In this document: piece after piece, positions 46,126 to 54,949 of the stretch | Numbering within the stretch: position 1 is the first letter of the stretch | Layout of the letters: every line of letters starts with the position of its first letter | Assembly: GCA_958296245.1 (NCBI GenBank) | Contig: OY282458.1 | Coordinates: 496,001-560,000, forward strand | DNA: 64,000 bases | Direction of reading: 5' to 3' | Origin: an uncultured Dehalococcoidia bacterium | GTDB lineage: Bacteria; Chloroflexota; Dehalococcoidia; Lucifugimonadales; G958296245 | Translations under genes and position numbers: made by a program | Notes under the pieces: generated by a model | Seen by the model: the letters and a program-made list of their open reading frames with translations, nothing else | Databases searched by the model: none | What the model was told of the DNA's origin: nothing

Positions 46126-46184
46126 CGCCCGCATCCCACCGTCTCATCCGTGTCCACCCTGTCCATCCATGTTACGAGGCGGCT

Positions 46185-46214
46185 TTGACCGCCCTATTTA
46201 GCCGGTGCTAGAAT
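46185..46214 (+). promoter_or_regulatory. Promoter of yebC
   Basis: TTGACC and TAGAAT with an 18-base spacer; start near 46221, then GGAGGG and the ATG at 46247. Confidence 0.65.
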
Positions 46215-46246
46215 GGGGCCGGATCATCTACTTGGAGGGTTCGGCG

Positions 46247-47005
46247 ATGTCAGGCCATTCCAAATGGTCGACCATCAAGCACGGCAAGGCGGTCACCGAC
46301 GCCCGGCGCGGCCAGTTGTTCACCAAGCTGACCCGGGAGATCATCGTTGCCGCAAAGCAGGGCGGCCCCGACGTCGAGGCGAACTTCCGCCTTCGCATGG
46401 CCGTCCAGCGCGCTAGGGAAAGCAATATGCCGAATCACACCATAGACCGGGCCATCAAGCGCGGGTCCGGCTCCGGGCCGGGCCAGGACCAGATGGTAGA
46501 GGCCACGTACGAGGGCTACGGGCCGGGCGGCACTGCGATCCTGCTCCAGGCCCTGACCGACAACCGCAACCGCACCGTGTCCGACATCCGCTCGACACTG
46601 ACCAAAGGCGGCGGGAGCATGTCCGAGGCCGGCGCGGTTGCCTGGCAGTTCGAGCAGAAGGGGGTAGTCGTTGCTGAGGCGGCGAGCGGCGATGCCGAAG
46701 ACGTGGCCCTAGCGGCGATAGACGCGGGCGCAGACGACTTCGAGACCGACGACTTGACGCTGCACGCCTACACCACGCCCGATCTGCTCGACAGCATCCG
46801 CAAGACCCTCGAGGAGGCCGGCGCGTCGATAAAGTCATCCCAGCTCTCCATGATAGCCAAGAGCACGGTGCCGCTGGACGACAAGACTGCGAAACAAGCC
46901 CTCAAGCTGCTCGATAGCCTCGAAGAGCTGGACGACGTGCAGAGGGTATTCTCCAACGCCGACTTCCCTGACGACGCCCTGGAAGAGTACCAGTCCAAGG
47001 GCTAG
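46247..47005 (+). CDS. yebC: YebC/PmpR family protein (TACO1-like)
   Basis: 252 residues from the ATG at 46247, after GGAGGG. MSGHSKWSTIKHGKAVTDAR is the invariant opening; YEGYGPGGTAILLQALTDNRNRT and GSMSEAGAVAWQFEQKG follow. Members act as regulators or ease ribosome stalling at polyproline. In many bacteria the next gene is ruvC; here two accessory genes come in between. Confidence 0.96.
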   Translation: MSGHSKWSTIKHGKAVTDARRGQLFTKLTREIIVAAKQGGPDVEANFRLRMAVQRARESNMPNHTIDRAIKRGSGSGPGQDQMVEATYEGYGPGGTAILLQALTDNRNRTVSDIRSTLTKGGGSMSEAGAVAWQFEQKGVVVAEAASGDAEDVALAAIDAGADDFETDDLTLHAYTTPDLLDSIRKTLEEAGASIKSSQLSMIAKSTVPLDDKTAKQALKLLDSLEELDDVQRVFSNADFPDDALEEYQSKG

Positions 47006-47100
47006 GCTCGGGGCGTGATCGCCGCCACGCTGCTCTTCCTGCTGGTCGGTACGAGCGGTACTGCCGGAATGGGTCGAATCCGTCGACAAGGAGGCCTGAG

Positions 47101-47295
47101 ATGTCAGGACGACAAGAGAATTTAAGAATCTCCCGTGGCGCCCTGCAAGAGGTGAAGCGGGCCTTGGAGAAGTACGAGGAAGCAGTCAATAATTCCCTGA
47201 TGACTGTCGAAAGCAAGAAGACGTACAAGGGACACTCGAATAATTTTGTTCGCTGGCTGGAGCGTGATTTCGAGCCAGGTGGAAACCTGCTCTAG
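47101..47295 (+). CDS. Small protein resembling an isolated recombinase core-binding (SAM-like) domain
   Basis: 64 residues with a strong AAGGAGG site. The sequence ALEKYEEAVNNSLMTVESKK then TYKGHSNNFVRWLERDFEPGG resembles the four-helix N-terminal DNA-binding domain of tyrosine recombinases, but no catalytic domain follows. It may bind DNA or act as accessory to the nuclease 80 bases downstream. The local base composition is lower in GC than the neighbours. Family assignment is by eye and tentative. Confidence 0.6.
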   Translation: MSGRQENLRISRGALQEVKRALEKYEEAVNNSLMTVESKKTYKGHSNNFVRWLERDFEPGGNLL

Positions 47296-47375
47296 TCTAG
47301 GCGCACAAGCCTTCTCTAAATGCGCCTAGCCGTAAGGTCCAAGCACCAAGTTCTCGCGGAGGCTGAGGGGAACAC

Positions 47376-49040
47376 ATGCCTGCGAAGATAACGGCAACCG
47401 AGCAAAGCTTGATTCAAGTGTTTAGTGATGATTATTTCTTTAAGATCCCCCAATACCAACGTCCCTACGCGTGGACTACTGAACATGTCGAGGAGTTGCT
47501 GGGCGATCTAATAGACGCAATGAGGCGAGACAGCGATGCGCCATATTTCTTGGGAAGCATCGTCCTGATCAAGAGCGACGACGATGCAAAAAGTGAAGTC
47601 GTCGATGGCCAGCAGCGTCTGACGACACTCACCATGTTGCTTTGTGTACTGCGCGACATCTCTAGCAACGACGAGATCGACGAGCTTATCCGTCAAGCTG
47701 GACGTGAGATTAAGGGCACTAAGGATAGGTTCCGTCTCAGGGCAAGACAACGCGACCAGAGCTTCTTCGAGGAGAATATCCAGAGGAAGAACAGCCTGAA
47801 ATGTTTCCTTCGACGCGACCCTGTGGAATTCTCAGACAGCCAAAAGCATATGTTTAAGAACATGAGATATCTGAGACAAGAACTCTCCGAACTCGATGAT
47901 GGAGAGAGACACAATCTCGCCATATATGTCGCACAGAAATGCTTTCTGGTGGTGGTTTCGGCATCTGACGTAGATTCGGCACACCGAATATTCTCGGTAA
48001 TGAACGATAGAGGCCTTGATTTATCTCCTACTGACGTGCTGAAGGCAGATGTCCTAGGCGCTATCTCGGATTCTAAATCCCAGGATGAGTACGCCGTCAA
48101 ATGGGAGGGCGTCGAGGAGGAGATTAGACGAGATAATTTTAAAGACCTCTTTGCACACATACGGATGATATACCGAAAAGAAAAATTGCGTCGTACGTTG
48201 GAAAAGGAATTCCAGACCCACGTTCTGGGTAACTTGAGCTCCGAGAAGGCCATTGAATTCGTAGATGACGTACTTCAACCCTATGCTGATGCTTACAGAA
48301 TAGTATCGAAAGCGGTGTATCAAAGCACTGAGGACTCCGAGAAAGTCAACGCCCTCTTGCGTCACCTGAAGAGGCTCGACAACTTTGATTGGATACCTCC
48401 TGCAATAGCCTATTTTCACCTGAGGAAGGGACAAACTGATCTACTCTTGAAATTCACTCGTGATCTAGAACGGCTCGCCTATGGGTTGTTCATTCGACGC
48501 GCAAACATCAACGAACGCATCCGTCGGTATGCACAGGTGATCCGCGCCATCCAGAATGGGGACGAACTATTTGAAGACGGCAACCCTCTCCAGCTTTCAC
48601 ACACCGAAAGGACGGAAATCTTGGAGAAACTAGATGGAGACATTTATAACCAATACTACAACCTTGCCGCCCTGTTGCAACGGTTGGACAGCGTTGTAGC
48701 CGAAGAGGGGGCCACTTATCAGCATTCGATAGTCAGCATCGAGCACGTCTTGCCGCAGAGTCCTCCGGACTACTCTCAGTGGATGTGCTGGTTCCCGGAT
48801 GAAGAAGAGCGTAAGCAGTGGACACACCGGCTCGCAAATCTCGTCTTGCTGTCGCGCCGGAAGAATAGTCGGGCGTCAAACTTCGAGTTCGAACGGAAGA
48901 AGAACGAATACTTCCAAAATGGGACAACCACCTTCGCGCTGACTACTCAGGTCGTAGGTCAGTCTAAATGGACGCCGAAAATCCTTGAGTGTCGCCAGCA
49001 AGAGTTGATTGGTGCACTCAAGAAAGAATGGCGGCTATAG
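47376..49040 (+). CDS. DUF262-DUF1524 protein (GmrSD/SspE-type nuclease)
   Basis: 554 residues after a GAGGGG site. The N-terminal DUF262 (ParB-like NTPase) part has FKIPQYQRPYAW (residues 23-33), YFLGSIVL and VVDGQQRLTTLTML (DGQQR at 77-81). The C-terminal DUF1524 HNH-type part has SIEHVLPQ (His457) and LANLVLLSRRKN then NFEFERKKNEYF with the conserved Asn and Lys. Known relatives cut modified phage DNA (GmrSD, BrxU) or nick phage DNA in phosphorothioate-dependent defence (SspE). GC content is visibly lower than the flanks, and the pair interrupts yebC-ruvC. Probably horizontally acquired defence. Confidence 0.9.
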   Translation: MPAKITATEQSLIQVFSDDYFFKIPQYQRPYAWTTEHVEELLGDLIDAMRRDSDAPYFLGSIVLIKSDDDAKSEVVDGQQRLTTLTMLLCVLRDISSNDEIDELIRQAGREIKGTKDRFRLRARQRDQSFFEENIQRKNSLKCFLRRDPVEFSDSQKHMFKNMRYLRQELSELDDGERHNLAIYVAQKCFLVVVSASDVDSAHRIFSVMNDRGLDLSPTDVLKADVLGAISDSKSQDEYAVKWEGVEEEIRRDNFKDLFAHIRMIYRKEKLRRTLEKEFQTHVLGNLSSEKAIEFVDDVLQPYADAYRIVSKAVYQSTEDSEKVNALLRHLKRLDNFDWIPPAIAYFHLRKGQTDLLLKFTRDLERLAYGLFIRRANINERIRRYAQVIRAIQNGDELFEDGNPLQLSHTERTEILEKLDGDIYNQYYNLAALLQRLDSVVAEEGATYQHSIVSIEHVLPQSPPDYSQWMCWFPDEEERKQWTHRLANLVLLSRRKNSRASNFEFERKKNEYFQNGTTTFALTTQVVGQSKWTPKILECRQQELIGALKKEWRL

Positions 49041-49089
49041 ATAGCGGGGACCGCTGTCCCTCCCAAGGTGGATACTCCCGGAGCAGTCG

Positions 49090-49581
49090 GTGCGCGTCCT
49101 TGGCGTTGATCCCGGAACCTACAGGATGGGCGTGGGTGTAGTCGACTCAGAGAGGGGCGCGCTCACGGCGGCCCACTACGACGTGCTAGCGCCGCCGCGT
49201 CGAGAACCCCTCCCCAACCGGCTTCACTACCTGTACGCAGCCCTATGCGACACGATACGGGAGTGGGCGCCCGTGGAGGTCTCCATCGAGCAGCCTTTCG
49301 CGGCTCGCAACGTGCGGTCCGCCATCTCCATCGGTCACGCCGAGGCTATGGCCATGGCGGCTGCCGCCAAGCACGGCTTGCCGGTGTACACCTACGCCCC
49401 GCGGCAGGTCAAGCAGGCTGTCACGGACCACGGCGGCAGCTCCAAGGAGCAGGTGCAAGGCATGGTGGCGCTCCTGCTCGGACTACACGGCTCCCTCGAG
49501 TCGAGCGACGCCGCCGACGCGCTGGCCGTTGCTATCTGCCACATCAACGCGACCGAAGCCAACTCGGCGATGACCCTTTGA
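49090..49581 (+). CDS. ruvC: Holliday junction endonuclease RuvC
   Basis: 163 residues. The RNase H-like fold has catalytic acids in VLGVDPGTYRMG (Asp), VSIEQPF (Glu) and SSDAADALAVA (two Asp). It resolves Holliday junctions bound by RuvAB. The start is GTG with GGAG upstream. Its stop overlaps the ruvA TTG start (TTGA). Confidence 0.96.
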   Translation: MRVLGVDPGTYRMGVGVVDSERGALTAAHYDVLAPPRREPLPNRLHYLYAALCDTIREWAPVEVSIEQPFAARNVRSAISIGHAEAMAMAAAAKHGLPVYTYAPRQVKQAVTDHGGSSKEQVQGMVALLLGLHGSLESSDAADALAVAICHINATEANSAMTL

Positions 49582-50162
49582 TTACGTCTGTCGAGGGAAC
49601 GCTGGCAGGTTCCGGGGTGGGATGGGTCGACGTCTCGGTAGGCGGAGTCACCCTCAGAGCCATGATGCCCGAATCGGCTGTCGAAGCGGTTGGCGGTTTG
49701 GGGGAGCGGGTCCGCATCTTCACGCTCCTCAACGTCCGCGACGACAGCATCACGTTGTTCGGGTTCCCCACCGAGGAGGCGCGGTCTGCCTTTGAGGCGT
49801 TGATCACCGTCAGCGGGGTGGGCCCGCGCATTGCGTTGGCGATCCTGTCCGCCCTGAGTACCGAGGCCCTCGCCGCGGCCATCGACGGCTCGGACACAAG
49901 CGCCTTCAAGGCCGCCCCCGGGGTCGGCGCCAAGACCGCCAACCGCATCGTCTTGGAGCTCAAGGGCAAGCTCGACTGGGAGTCCGTCTCGCCGCTGGGG
50001 GCACAGGCCGACGACCTGGCCTCGGCTCTAATGGCCTTAGGCTACACCACGGCCGAGATCAGGGCTGCAACGTCGTCCCTGCCCCGCGACCCCTCGATGA
50101 CGCTGGAAGATCAGGTGCGGCGCAGCATAGAGAAGATGAGCGCCGACGACGGGCGCCGATGA
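49578..50162 (+). CDS. ruvA: Holliday junction DNA helicase subunit RuvA
   Basis: 194 residues from a TTG overlapping the ruvC stop; the longer frame reaching back into ruvC is rejected. Domain I (ITSVEGTLAGSGVGWVDVSV), the helix-hairpin-helix pair (ALITVSGVGPRIALAILSAL and KAAPGVGAKTANRIVLEL), and a C-terminal domain III (DDLASALMALGYTTAEI) for RuvB contact. It binds the junction as a tetramer. ruvB is not next to it but at 61051. Confidence 0.95.
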   Translation: MITSVEGTLAGSGVGWVDVSVGGVTLRAMMPESAVEAVGGLGERVRIFTLLNVRDDSITLFGFPTEEARSAFEALITVSGVGPRIALAILSALSTEALAAAIDGSDTSAFKAAPGVGAKTANRIVLELKGKLDWESVSPLGAQADDLASALMALGYTTAEIRAATSSLPRDPSMTLEDQVRRSIEKMSADDGRR

Positions 50163-50932
50163 CCATACGCTTCGACGACTGGTCCGACGTCTACGACGCG
50201 GTATACGCCTACGTCAGGCAGGACTTGCCGTTCTACGTCGAAGAGGCCGCCGCCTCGGGCGGCCCCGTCCTGGAGCTCGGCTGCGGCACAGGCCGCGTCT
50301 CCGTTGCGGTCGCCAGGGCGGGGGTGGACGTGTTCGGGCTGGACTCCTCCCCGGAGATGCTGGAGAAGGCGAGGCTCAAGGCTGACACCCTACAGAATGG
50401 CAGTGGGTCGCTCACGCTGATACGGGCGGACATGAGGAGCTACGAGCTGGACGGGCGCTTCCCGCTTATCATCGTCCCCTTCCGAGGGTTCTTATCGCTG
50501 CTGACCGTGGAGGACCAGACGAGGACCTTGCTCAACGCCAAGCGCCACCTTGCGCCCGGCGGGCGCCTGGTCTTCAACATCTTCGTCCCGGACTTGGACA
50601 TGCTCGTCCAGGACGACGACGCCCCGCGCCACCTGCGCGACGTGACCGACCCGGACACAGGCTTCAACCGCGTCCTCTGGCACCTGAGCGACTTCGATAA
50701 CTACAACCAGACCATCTCCACCCGCCTGATCATCGAGGAGCTCGACTGCGGGGGAGCAGTGAAACGGCGCGTCTACCGCGACTTCCAGCTGCGCTACTCC
50801 CACCGCTGGGAGATACACCACCTGCTGAAGTCCTGCGGATATGAGGTAATCGACCTATACGGCAGCTTCGACCGCGCCGCGTTCGACGAAGAGAGCACCG
50901 AGATGATTTGGGTTGCAGCGGCGGCCGCGTAG
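50159..50932 (+). CDS. Class I SAM-dependent methyltransferase
   Basis: 257 residues; ATG overlaps the ruvA stop. Motif I VLELGCGTGRVSVAVARAG, motif II acid in VFGLDSSPEMLEKAR, and LIRADMRSYEL. The downstream part, with LTVEDQTRTLLNAKRHLAPGGR, matches small-molecule or protein methyltransferases of the Methyltransf_25/11 group. Substrate unknown. The coupling to ruvCA is by operon position only. Confidence 0.9.
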   Translation: MTIRFDDWSDVYDAVYAYVRQDLPFYVEEAAASGGPVLELGCGTGRVSVAVARAGVDVFGLDSSPEMLEKARLKADTLQNGSGSLTLIRADMRSYELDGRFPLIIVPFRGFLSLLTVEDQTRTLLNAKRHLAPGGRLVFNIFVPDLDMLVQDDDAPRHLRDVTDPDTGFNRVLWHLSDFDNYNQTISTRLIIEELDCGGAVKRRVYRDFQLRYSHRWEIHHLLKSCGYEVIDLYGSFDRAAFDEESTEMIWVAAAAA

Positions 50933-50993
50933 GGCCGCTGTGCATCTGGCCGCGCCCGCTCCCTTGGGCTATGATGTCGGCAGGAAACTATCA

Positions 50994-51143
50994 GTGAGTA
51001 CATTCACAAGTCCGATTACATTGCATTCGGCCTCCGAAGACCGCAGCGAGGCGGTGGGGGCTTTGGTGGACACCGGCTCCGCCTTCACCGCAGTGGATCC
51101 GGTCGAAGAGCGGCTGACGCCGTCGGAAGCTCTGTGGACGTGA
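50994..51143 (+). pseudogene. Fragment of a retropepsin-like (clan AA) aspartic protease
   Basis: 49 codons from a GTG preceded by CAGGAAA. SEAVGALVDTGSAFTAV carries the D-T-G active-site motif of clan AA proteases in the usual context. The protein then diverges and stops after 25 more residues, without the flap and second motif, so it is far shorter than the about 110-130 residues usual. It ends 4 bases before the uvrB start. Likely a decayed gene, or a short expressed peptide upstream of uvrB. Confidence 0.45.
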
Positions 51144-51147
51144 AGAC

Positions 51148-53142
51148 GTGCCCGACTTCGAGATAACGTCCGACTTCGTGCCGACAGGCGACCAGCCGCA
51201 GGCCATCGACAAGATGGTCGACGGCCTTGAGCTCGGCTTGAGACATCAGACGCTGTTGGGCGTTACCGGCAGCGGTAAGACGTTCACGATGGCCAACGTC
51301 ATGGCGAGAGTCCGAAAGCCGACTCTGGTCATCGCGCATAACAAGACGCTGGCCGCACAGCTGGCCACGGAATTCAAAGACTTCCTGCCCCAGAACGCCG
51401 TCGAATACTTCGTGAGCTATTACGACTACTACCAGCCGGAAGCCTACGTTCCCCGCACCGACACCTACATAGAGAAGGACGCCGACGTCAACGACGAACT
51501 GGACAAGCTGAGGCACGCGGCAACCCGAGCGCTGCTGACCCGCCGCGACGTGGTCATCGTCGCTTCGGTCTCCTGCATATTCGGTCTGGGCTCCCCCGAG
51601 GAGTACCAAAGCTTCGTCGCCTTCCTGCGCAAGGGAGAGAGGCGCAGCCGTAACCGCCTGGTGCGGCAACTCGTCGACATGCAGTACGAGCGCAACGACT
51701 ACGACCTCTCCCGGGGGCGCTTCAGGGTCAGGGGCGACACCCTCGAGATCCTGCCGGCGTACGAGCACGAGGTGGGGGTGAGAGTAGAATTCTGGGGAGA
51801 CGAGATCGACCGCATCGTCACCCTGGACCCACTGACCGGCGAGCTGCTGAGCGAGGTCGACGACATCGAGATATACCCTGCCAAACATTTCGTAACATCC
51901 GAAGACAGGCTGCGGATGGCCATCACCGACATCGAGGAGGAACTCGACGAGCACCTATCCGGGCTCAAGGCGTCGGGCAATCTGCTGGAGGCGCAGCGCC
52001 TGGAGTCACGGACCCGGTACGACTTGGAGATGCTGCGCGAGACCGGGTACTGCTCCGGCGTGGAGAACTACTCTCGCCATCTGGCTCAGCGGCCCGCCGG
52101 GAGCACTCCGCACACGCTGTTGGACTACTTCCCGGAGGATTTCCTGATCTTCATCGACGAGTCCCACATGACCTTGCCTCAGATCAGGGCGATGTACGGC
52201 GGGGACCGGTCACGTAAAGAGGTACTGGTGGAATTCGGCTTCCGGCTGCCGTCGGCCCTGGACAACCGGCCGCTCAACTTCGGCGAGTTCGAGCAGCGAG
52301 TCAACCAGATCATCTACATCTCCGCCACGCCGGGGCCATACGAGTACGAGCACAGCCAGCAGATCGTCGAACAGGTCATCAGACCCACCGGTCTCACCGA
52401 CCCGGTCGTAGAGGTAAAGCCCACCGAGGGCCAGATCGACGACCTCCTGCATCAGATCGCCCTCCGCATCCAGAAGGGCGAACGATCTCTGGTGACCACC
52501 CTCACCAAGCGCATGGCGGAGGAGTTAGCCGACTACCTGCGAGAGGCCGGCGTAAAGACTCACTACATCCATTCGGAGGTCGACACCCTGGAGCGCAGCG
52601 AAATACTCAGGGACTTGCGGCTGGGCGTCTACGACGTGGTGGTCGGGATCAATCTGCTGCGTGAGGGTCTCGACCTGCCGGAGGTAAGCATGGTGGCCGT
52701 GTTGGACGCCGACAAGGAAGGATATTTGCGGTCCCAGACTGCCCTCGTACAGACCATCGGCAGGGCCGCCAGGCACGTCGACGGCAGGGTCATCATGTAC
52801 GCCGACGTGATGACCGCCTCCATGCGGCGCGCCATCGACGAGACCAACCGCCGCAGGAAGCTCCAGGAGGCTTACAACCTGGAGCATGGCATCACCCCGC
52901 AGGGCATAAAGAAGACGGTCCACGACATCACTGAGAGGGTGAAGGCCGTCGCCGAAACGCCCGCACCCTACGTCGTCCAGGGTAAGATTCCCAAGGAAGA
53001 CCTGCTGAGTCTGATCAAAGACTTGGAGGGCCAGATGAAGCAGGCGTCCAAAGACTTGGAGTTCGAAAAAGCCGCTCTCCTGCGCGATCAGGTCATCGAC
53101 CTGCGCAAGGTAATAGCCGACAGCGAGACCTTCGCCCGGTAG
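51148..53142 (+). CDS. uvrB: Excinuclease ABC subunit B
   Basis: 664 residues, full length. Walker [16 protein letters not shown], the beta-hairpin region [19 protein letters not shown] box [16 protein letters not shown], motifs V-VI ([32 protein letters not shown]) and the C-terminal UVR motif for UvrC contact ([20 protein letters not shown]). It verifies damage and loads UvrC in nucleotide excision repair. GTG start. uvrA and uvrC are not in the window. Confidence 0.98.
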   Translation: MPDFEITSDFVPTGDQPQAIDKMVDGLELGLRHQTLLGVTGSGKTFTMANVMARVRKPTLVIAHNKTLAAQLATEFKDFLPQNAVEYFVSYYDYYQPEAYVPRTDTYIEKDADVNDELDKLRHAATRALLTRRDVVIVASVSCIFGLGSPEEYQSFVAFLRKGERRSRNRLVRQLVDMQYERNDYDLSRGRFRVRGDTLEILPAYEHEVGVRVEFWGDEIDRIVTLDPLTGELLSEVDDIEIYPAKHFVTSEDRLRMAITDIEEELDEHLSGLKASGNLLEAQRLESRTRYDLEMLRETGYCSGVENYSRHLAQRPAGSTPHTLLDYFPEDFLIFIDESHMTLPQIRAMYGGDRSRKEVLVEFGFRLPSALDNRPLNFGEFEQRVNQIIYISATPGPYEYEHSQQIVEQVIRPTGLTDPVVEVKPTEGQIDDLLHQIALRIQKGERSLVTTLTKRMAEELADYLREAGVKTHYIHSEVDTLERSEILRDLRLGVYDVVVGINLLREGLDLPEVSMVAVLDADKEGYLRSQTALVQTIGRAARHVDGRVIMYADVMTASMRRAIDETNRRRKLQEAYNLEHGITPQGIKKTVHDITERVKAVAETPAPYVVQGKIPKEDLLSLIKDLEGQMKQASKDLEFEKAALLRDQVIDLRKVIADSETFAR

Positions 53143-53154
53143 ACCTATCGTCCA

Positions 53155-53420
53155 CCCGGAACTTGTTCAGACTCCGTGAGACCCGAAGGGGGGAAGTCCG
53201 GAGAGGTTCTCCCCTCTAGCAGGGGGTTTGGCAGGCGGGTCGCCTGCGCTCCCAGGGCGTCAAGAGGTTCTCCCACCTGGCAGGGGGTCTGGGGCTGACG
53301 CCCAAGCGTTCATCGCGTTCGAGGCTTTCCCCTCTGGCAGGGGGTCTGGGGGCTGTGCCCCCAGATACCAAGGGGTGGGTGGGGATCAAAAACATCTGCT
53401 TTATCGGGGCTACGCCAGTT
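53155..53420 (-). repeat. Intergenic repeat array, family A, inverted copy
   Basis: Three reverse-strand cores start at 53203, 53264 and 53321 (GAGGTTCTCCCCTCTAGCAG; AGGTTCTCCCACCTGGCAGG; GAGGCTTTCCCCTCTGGCAG), 57-61 bases apart. The opening palindrome and the closing GTCTCACGGAGTCTGAAC match the array at 18214 in inverse order. It fills the gap after uvrB. Confidence 0.8.
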
Positions 53421-53469
53421 GAAAGGGCCTCACGAAGTCTGAATAGTAACGTCCACCACCGCGTATATT

Positions 53470-53499
53470 TTGACACCTGTTCCGGCGGGCCGATAGAAT
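53470..53499 (+). promoter_or_regulatory. Promoter of the DUF59 gene
   Basis: TTGACA and TAGAAT with an 18-base spacer. The start near 53506 gives an 84-base leader, ending in AGGAGG before the ATG. Confidence 0.65.
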
Positions 53500-53589
53500 G
53501 AATCATCATCTCAAGAGCTTGAGTTGAAACTAAGGGTCCGTTAGCAGGCTGCCCGAGGGCGCGGCAGCACCGTCTTCAGGAGGCGTTAG

Positions 53590-53907
53590 ATGGCTGAGAC
53601 GACAGAGTTGACCAAAGAGAGCGTACTCGAGGCGCTTCGTGACGTATTCGATCCTGAGATCCCGGTCAACGTGGTCGATTTGGGCCTCGTGTACGACTGC
53701 GCCGTCGACGACGAGGGCGACGTTAGCGTCAAGATGACCCTGACCTTCCCCGGCTGCGGCATGGGTCCTTACATCGCGCAGCAGGCCGAGTGGCGCATAG
53801 CCGAGTTGGACGGCGTCGAGGACGTCGAGGTGGAGATGGTCTACGACCCGCCGTGGAATCCCGACATGATCTCGCAGGAGGGCAAAGCCCAGCTGGGCTT
53901 GGATTGA
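53590..53907 (+). CDS. DUF59/MIP18-type iron-sulfur assembly protein
   Basis: 105 residues. [16 protein letters not shown] is the DUF59 hallmark and TFPGCGMGP carries the conserved cysteine. The C-terminal part [20 protein letters not shown] is the PaaD/SufT ending. Such proteins assist Fe-S maturation. In many bacteria this domain is fused to the N-terminus of Mrp; here it is a separate gene just before an Mrp-type ATPase. Confidence 0.93.
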   Translation: MAETTELTKESVLEALRDVFDPEIPVNVVDLGLVYDCAVDDEGDVSVKMTLTFPGCGMGPYIAQQAEWRIAELDGVEDVEVEMVYDPPWNPDMISQEGKAQLGLD

Positions 53908-53941
53908 ACGCCGCGCGCGGCTGTATCCGAATCACGAAGCC

Positions 53942-53980
53942 GATAGGGGCGGGCTTGCAGTGTTGCAGCCCGCCCCTATC
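53942..53980 (+). terminator. Hairpin between the DUF59 and Mrp genes
   Basis: GATAGGGGCGGGCT and AGCCCGCCCCTATC pair over 14 bases around an 11-base loop, 34 bases after the first stop and 21 before the next start. No T-run. Probably an attenuating or stabilising stem. Confidence 0.6.
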
Positions 53981-54001
53981 ACCGCCGGAAGGAGTCCAAA
54001 C

Positions 54002-54847
54002 ATGAACCGACCGGGTCCGGATAACCCCCCCAATCCGCAGGCCGCCCAGGCCCGCGCCAGAATCGAGCAGATGAAGCGCCAGTTCGAGCAGAAGCGCGCC
54101 ATCGAGTCGAGCCTTGCGGGCATCAAGACGAAGATCGGGGTGTACAGCGGCAAGGGCGGCGTTGGAAAGACTACTGTCGCCGTCAACCTCGCGGTCACCC
54201 TGGCGCAGGACGGCGCCGGCGCAGGACTCCTGGACGTGGACATCGACTGCCCCAACGTCGTTAGGGCAATGAACGTCGCCGAGCCCCCCAAGGTGGGCGA
54301 GGACAACCGGCTCAGCCCGCCGGAACGGTTTGGGGTCAAGGTGATGTCCATGGGCTTCTTCCAAAAGAAGGAAGAGGAGGCCATCATCTGGCGCGGCCCT
54401 ATGATCCACAACGCCATCAACCAGCTCCTTCAGGCCACCGATTGGGGCGAGCTGGACTATCTTCTCATCGACCTTCCTCCAGGCACCTCTGACTCGCCTC
54501 TCACGGTCATGCAGACCCTCGCGGTGGACGGATTCGTGGTCGTGACGACGCCCCAAGAGCTAGCCATGATAGACGCGATGCGCTCCATAAACATGATCCG
54601 TACCCTGAACGTCGACGTGCTAGGGGTCGTCGAAAACTTCGCCGGTCCGATCTTCGGTTCCGGCGCCGGCGAGCAGTTGGCCAGAGAGATGCAGGTCCCC
54701 TTCTTGGGCCGGCTGGAGCTCAGGAAAGACTACCGGGACACGTCCCGACCAACCGTCCTCAACAGCGCGCCGGTGCTTCGGGAGTACCGCCAGATCGCTT
54801 CCCGAACTAAGGCGGCGCTGGACGGCGTAACCGTGAAGGCGGTCTAG
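54002..54847 (+). CDS. Mrp/NBP35-family P-loop ATPase, lacking the CxxC pair
   Basis: 281 residues from the ATG at 54002 after GGAAGGAG. A charged N-terminal helix (IEQMKRQFEQKRAIES) precedes the deviant Walker A VYSGKGGVGKTTVAVNLAV. DVDIDCPNVV, WRGPMIHNAINQLL and DYLLIDLPPGTSD follow, the full Mrp signature. In Mrp/NBP35 the segment after VEN normally carries a CxxC that bridges an Fe-S cluster; here it reads VVENFAGPIFGSGAG with no cysteine. It may thus be a carrier that cannot hold a cluster in the standard way. Confidence 0.92.
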   Translation: MNRPGPDNPPNPQAAQARARIEQMKRQFEQKRAIESSLAGIKTKIGVYSGKGGVGKTTVAVNLAVTLAQDGAGAGLLDVDIDCPNVVRAMNVAEPPKVGEDNRLSPPERFGVKVMSMGFFQKKEEEAIIWRGPMIHNAINQLLQATDWGELDYLLIDLPPGTSDSPLTVMQTLAVDGFVVVTTPQELAMIDAMRSINMIRTLNVDVLGVVENFAGPIFGSGAGEQLAREMQVPFLGRLELRKDYRDTSRPTVLNSAPVLREYRQIASRTKAALDGVTVKAV

Positions 54848-54887
54848 CTGGCCCAGGAAGATCGTAGCGGACGCGCGCCGGCCAGCG

Positions 54888-54917
54888 TTGACCCAGCCGC
54901 AGCGCCTTCTATAGAAT
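54888..54917 (+). promoter_or_regulatory. Promoter of the ABM-domain gene
   Basis: TTGACC and TAGAAT with an 18-base spacer, 33 bases before the ATG. Confidence 0.6.
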
Positions 54918-54949
54918 CCAGCCGCAACCTGAAGTCTGGGAGAGCGGCC

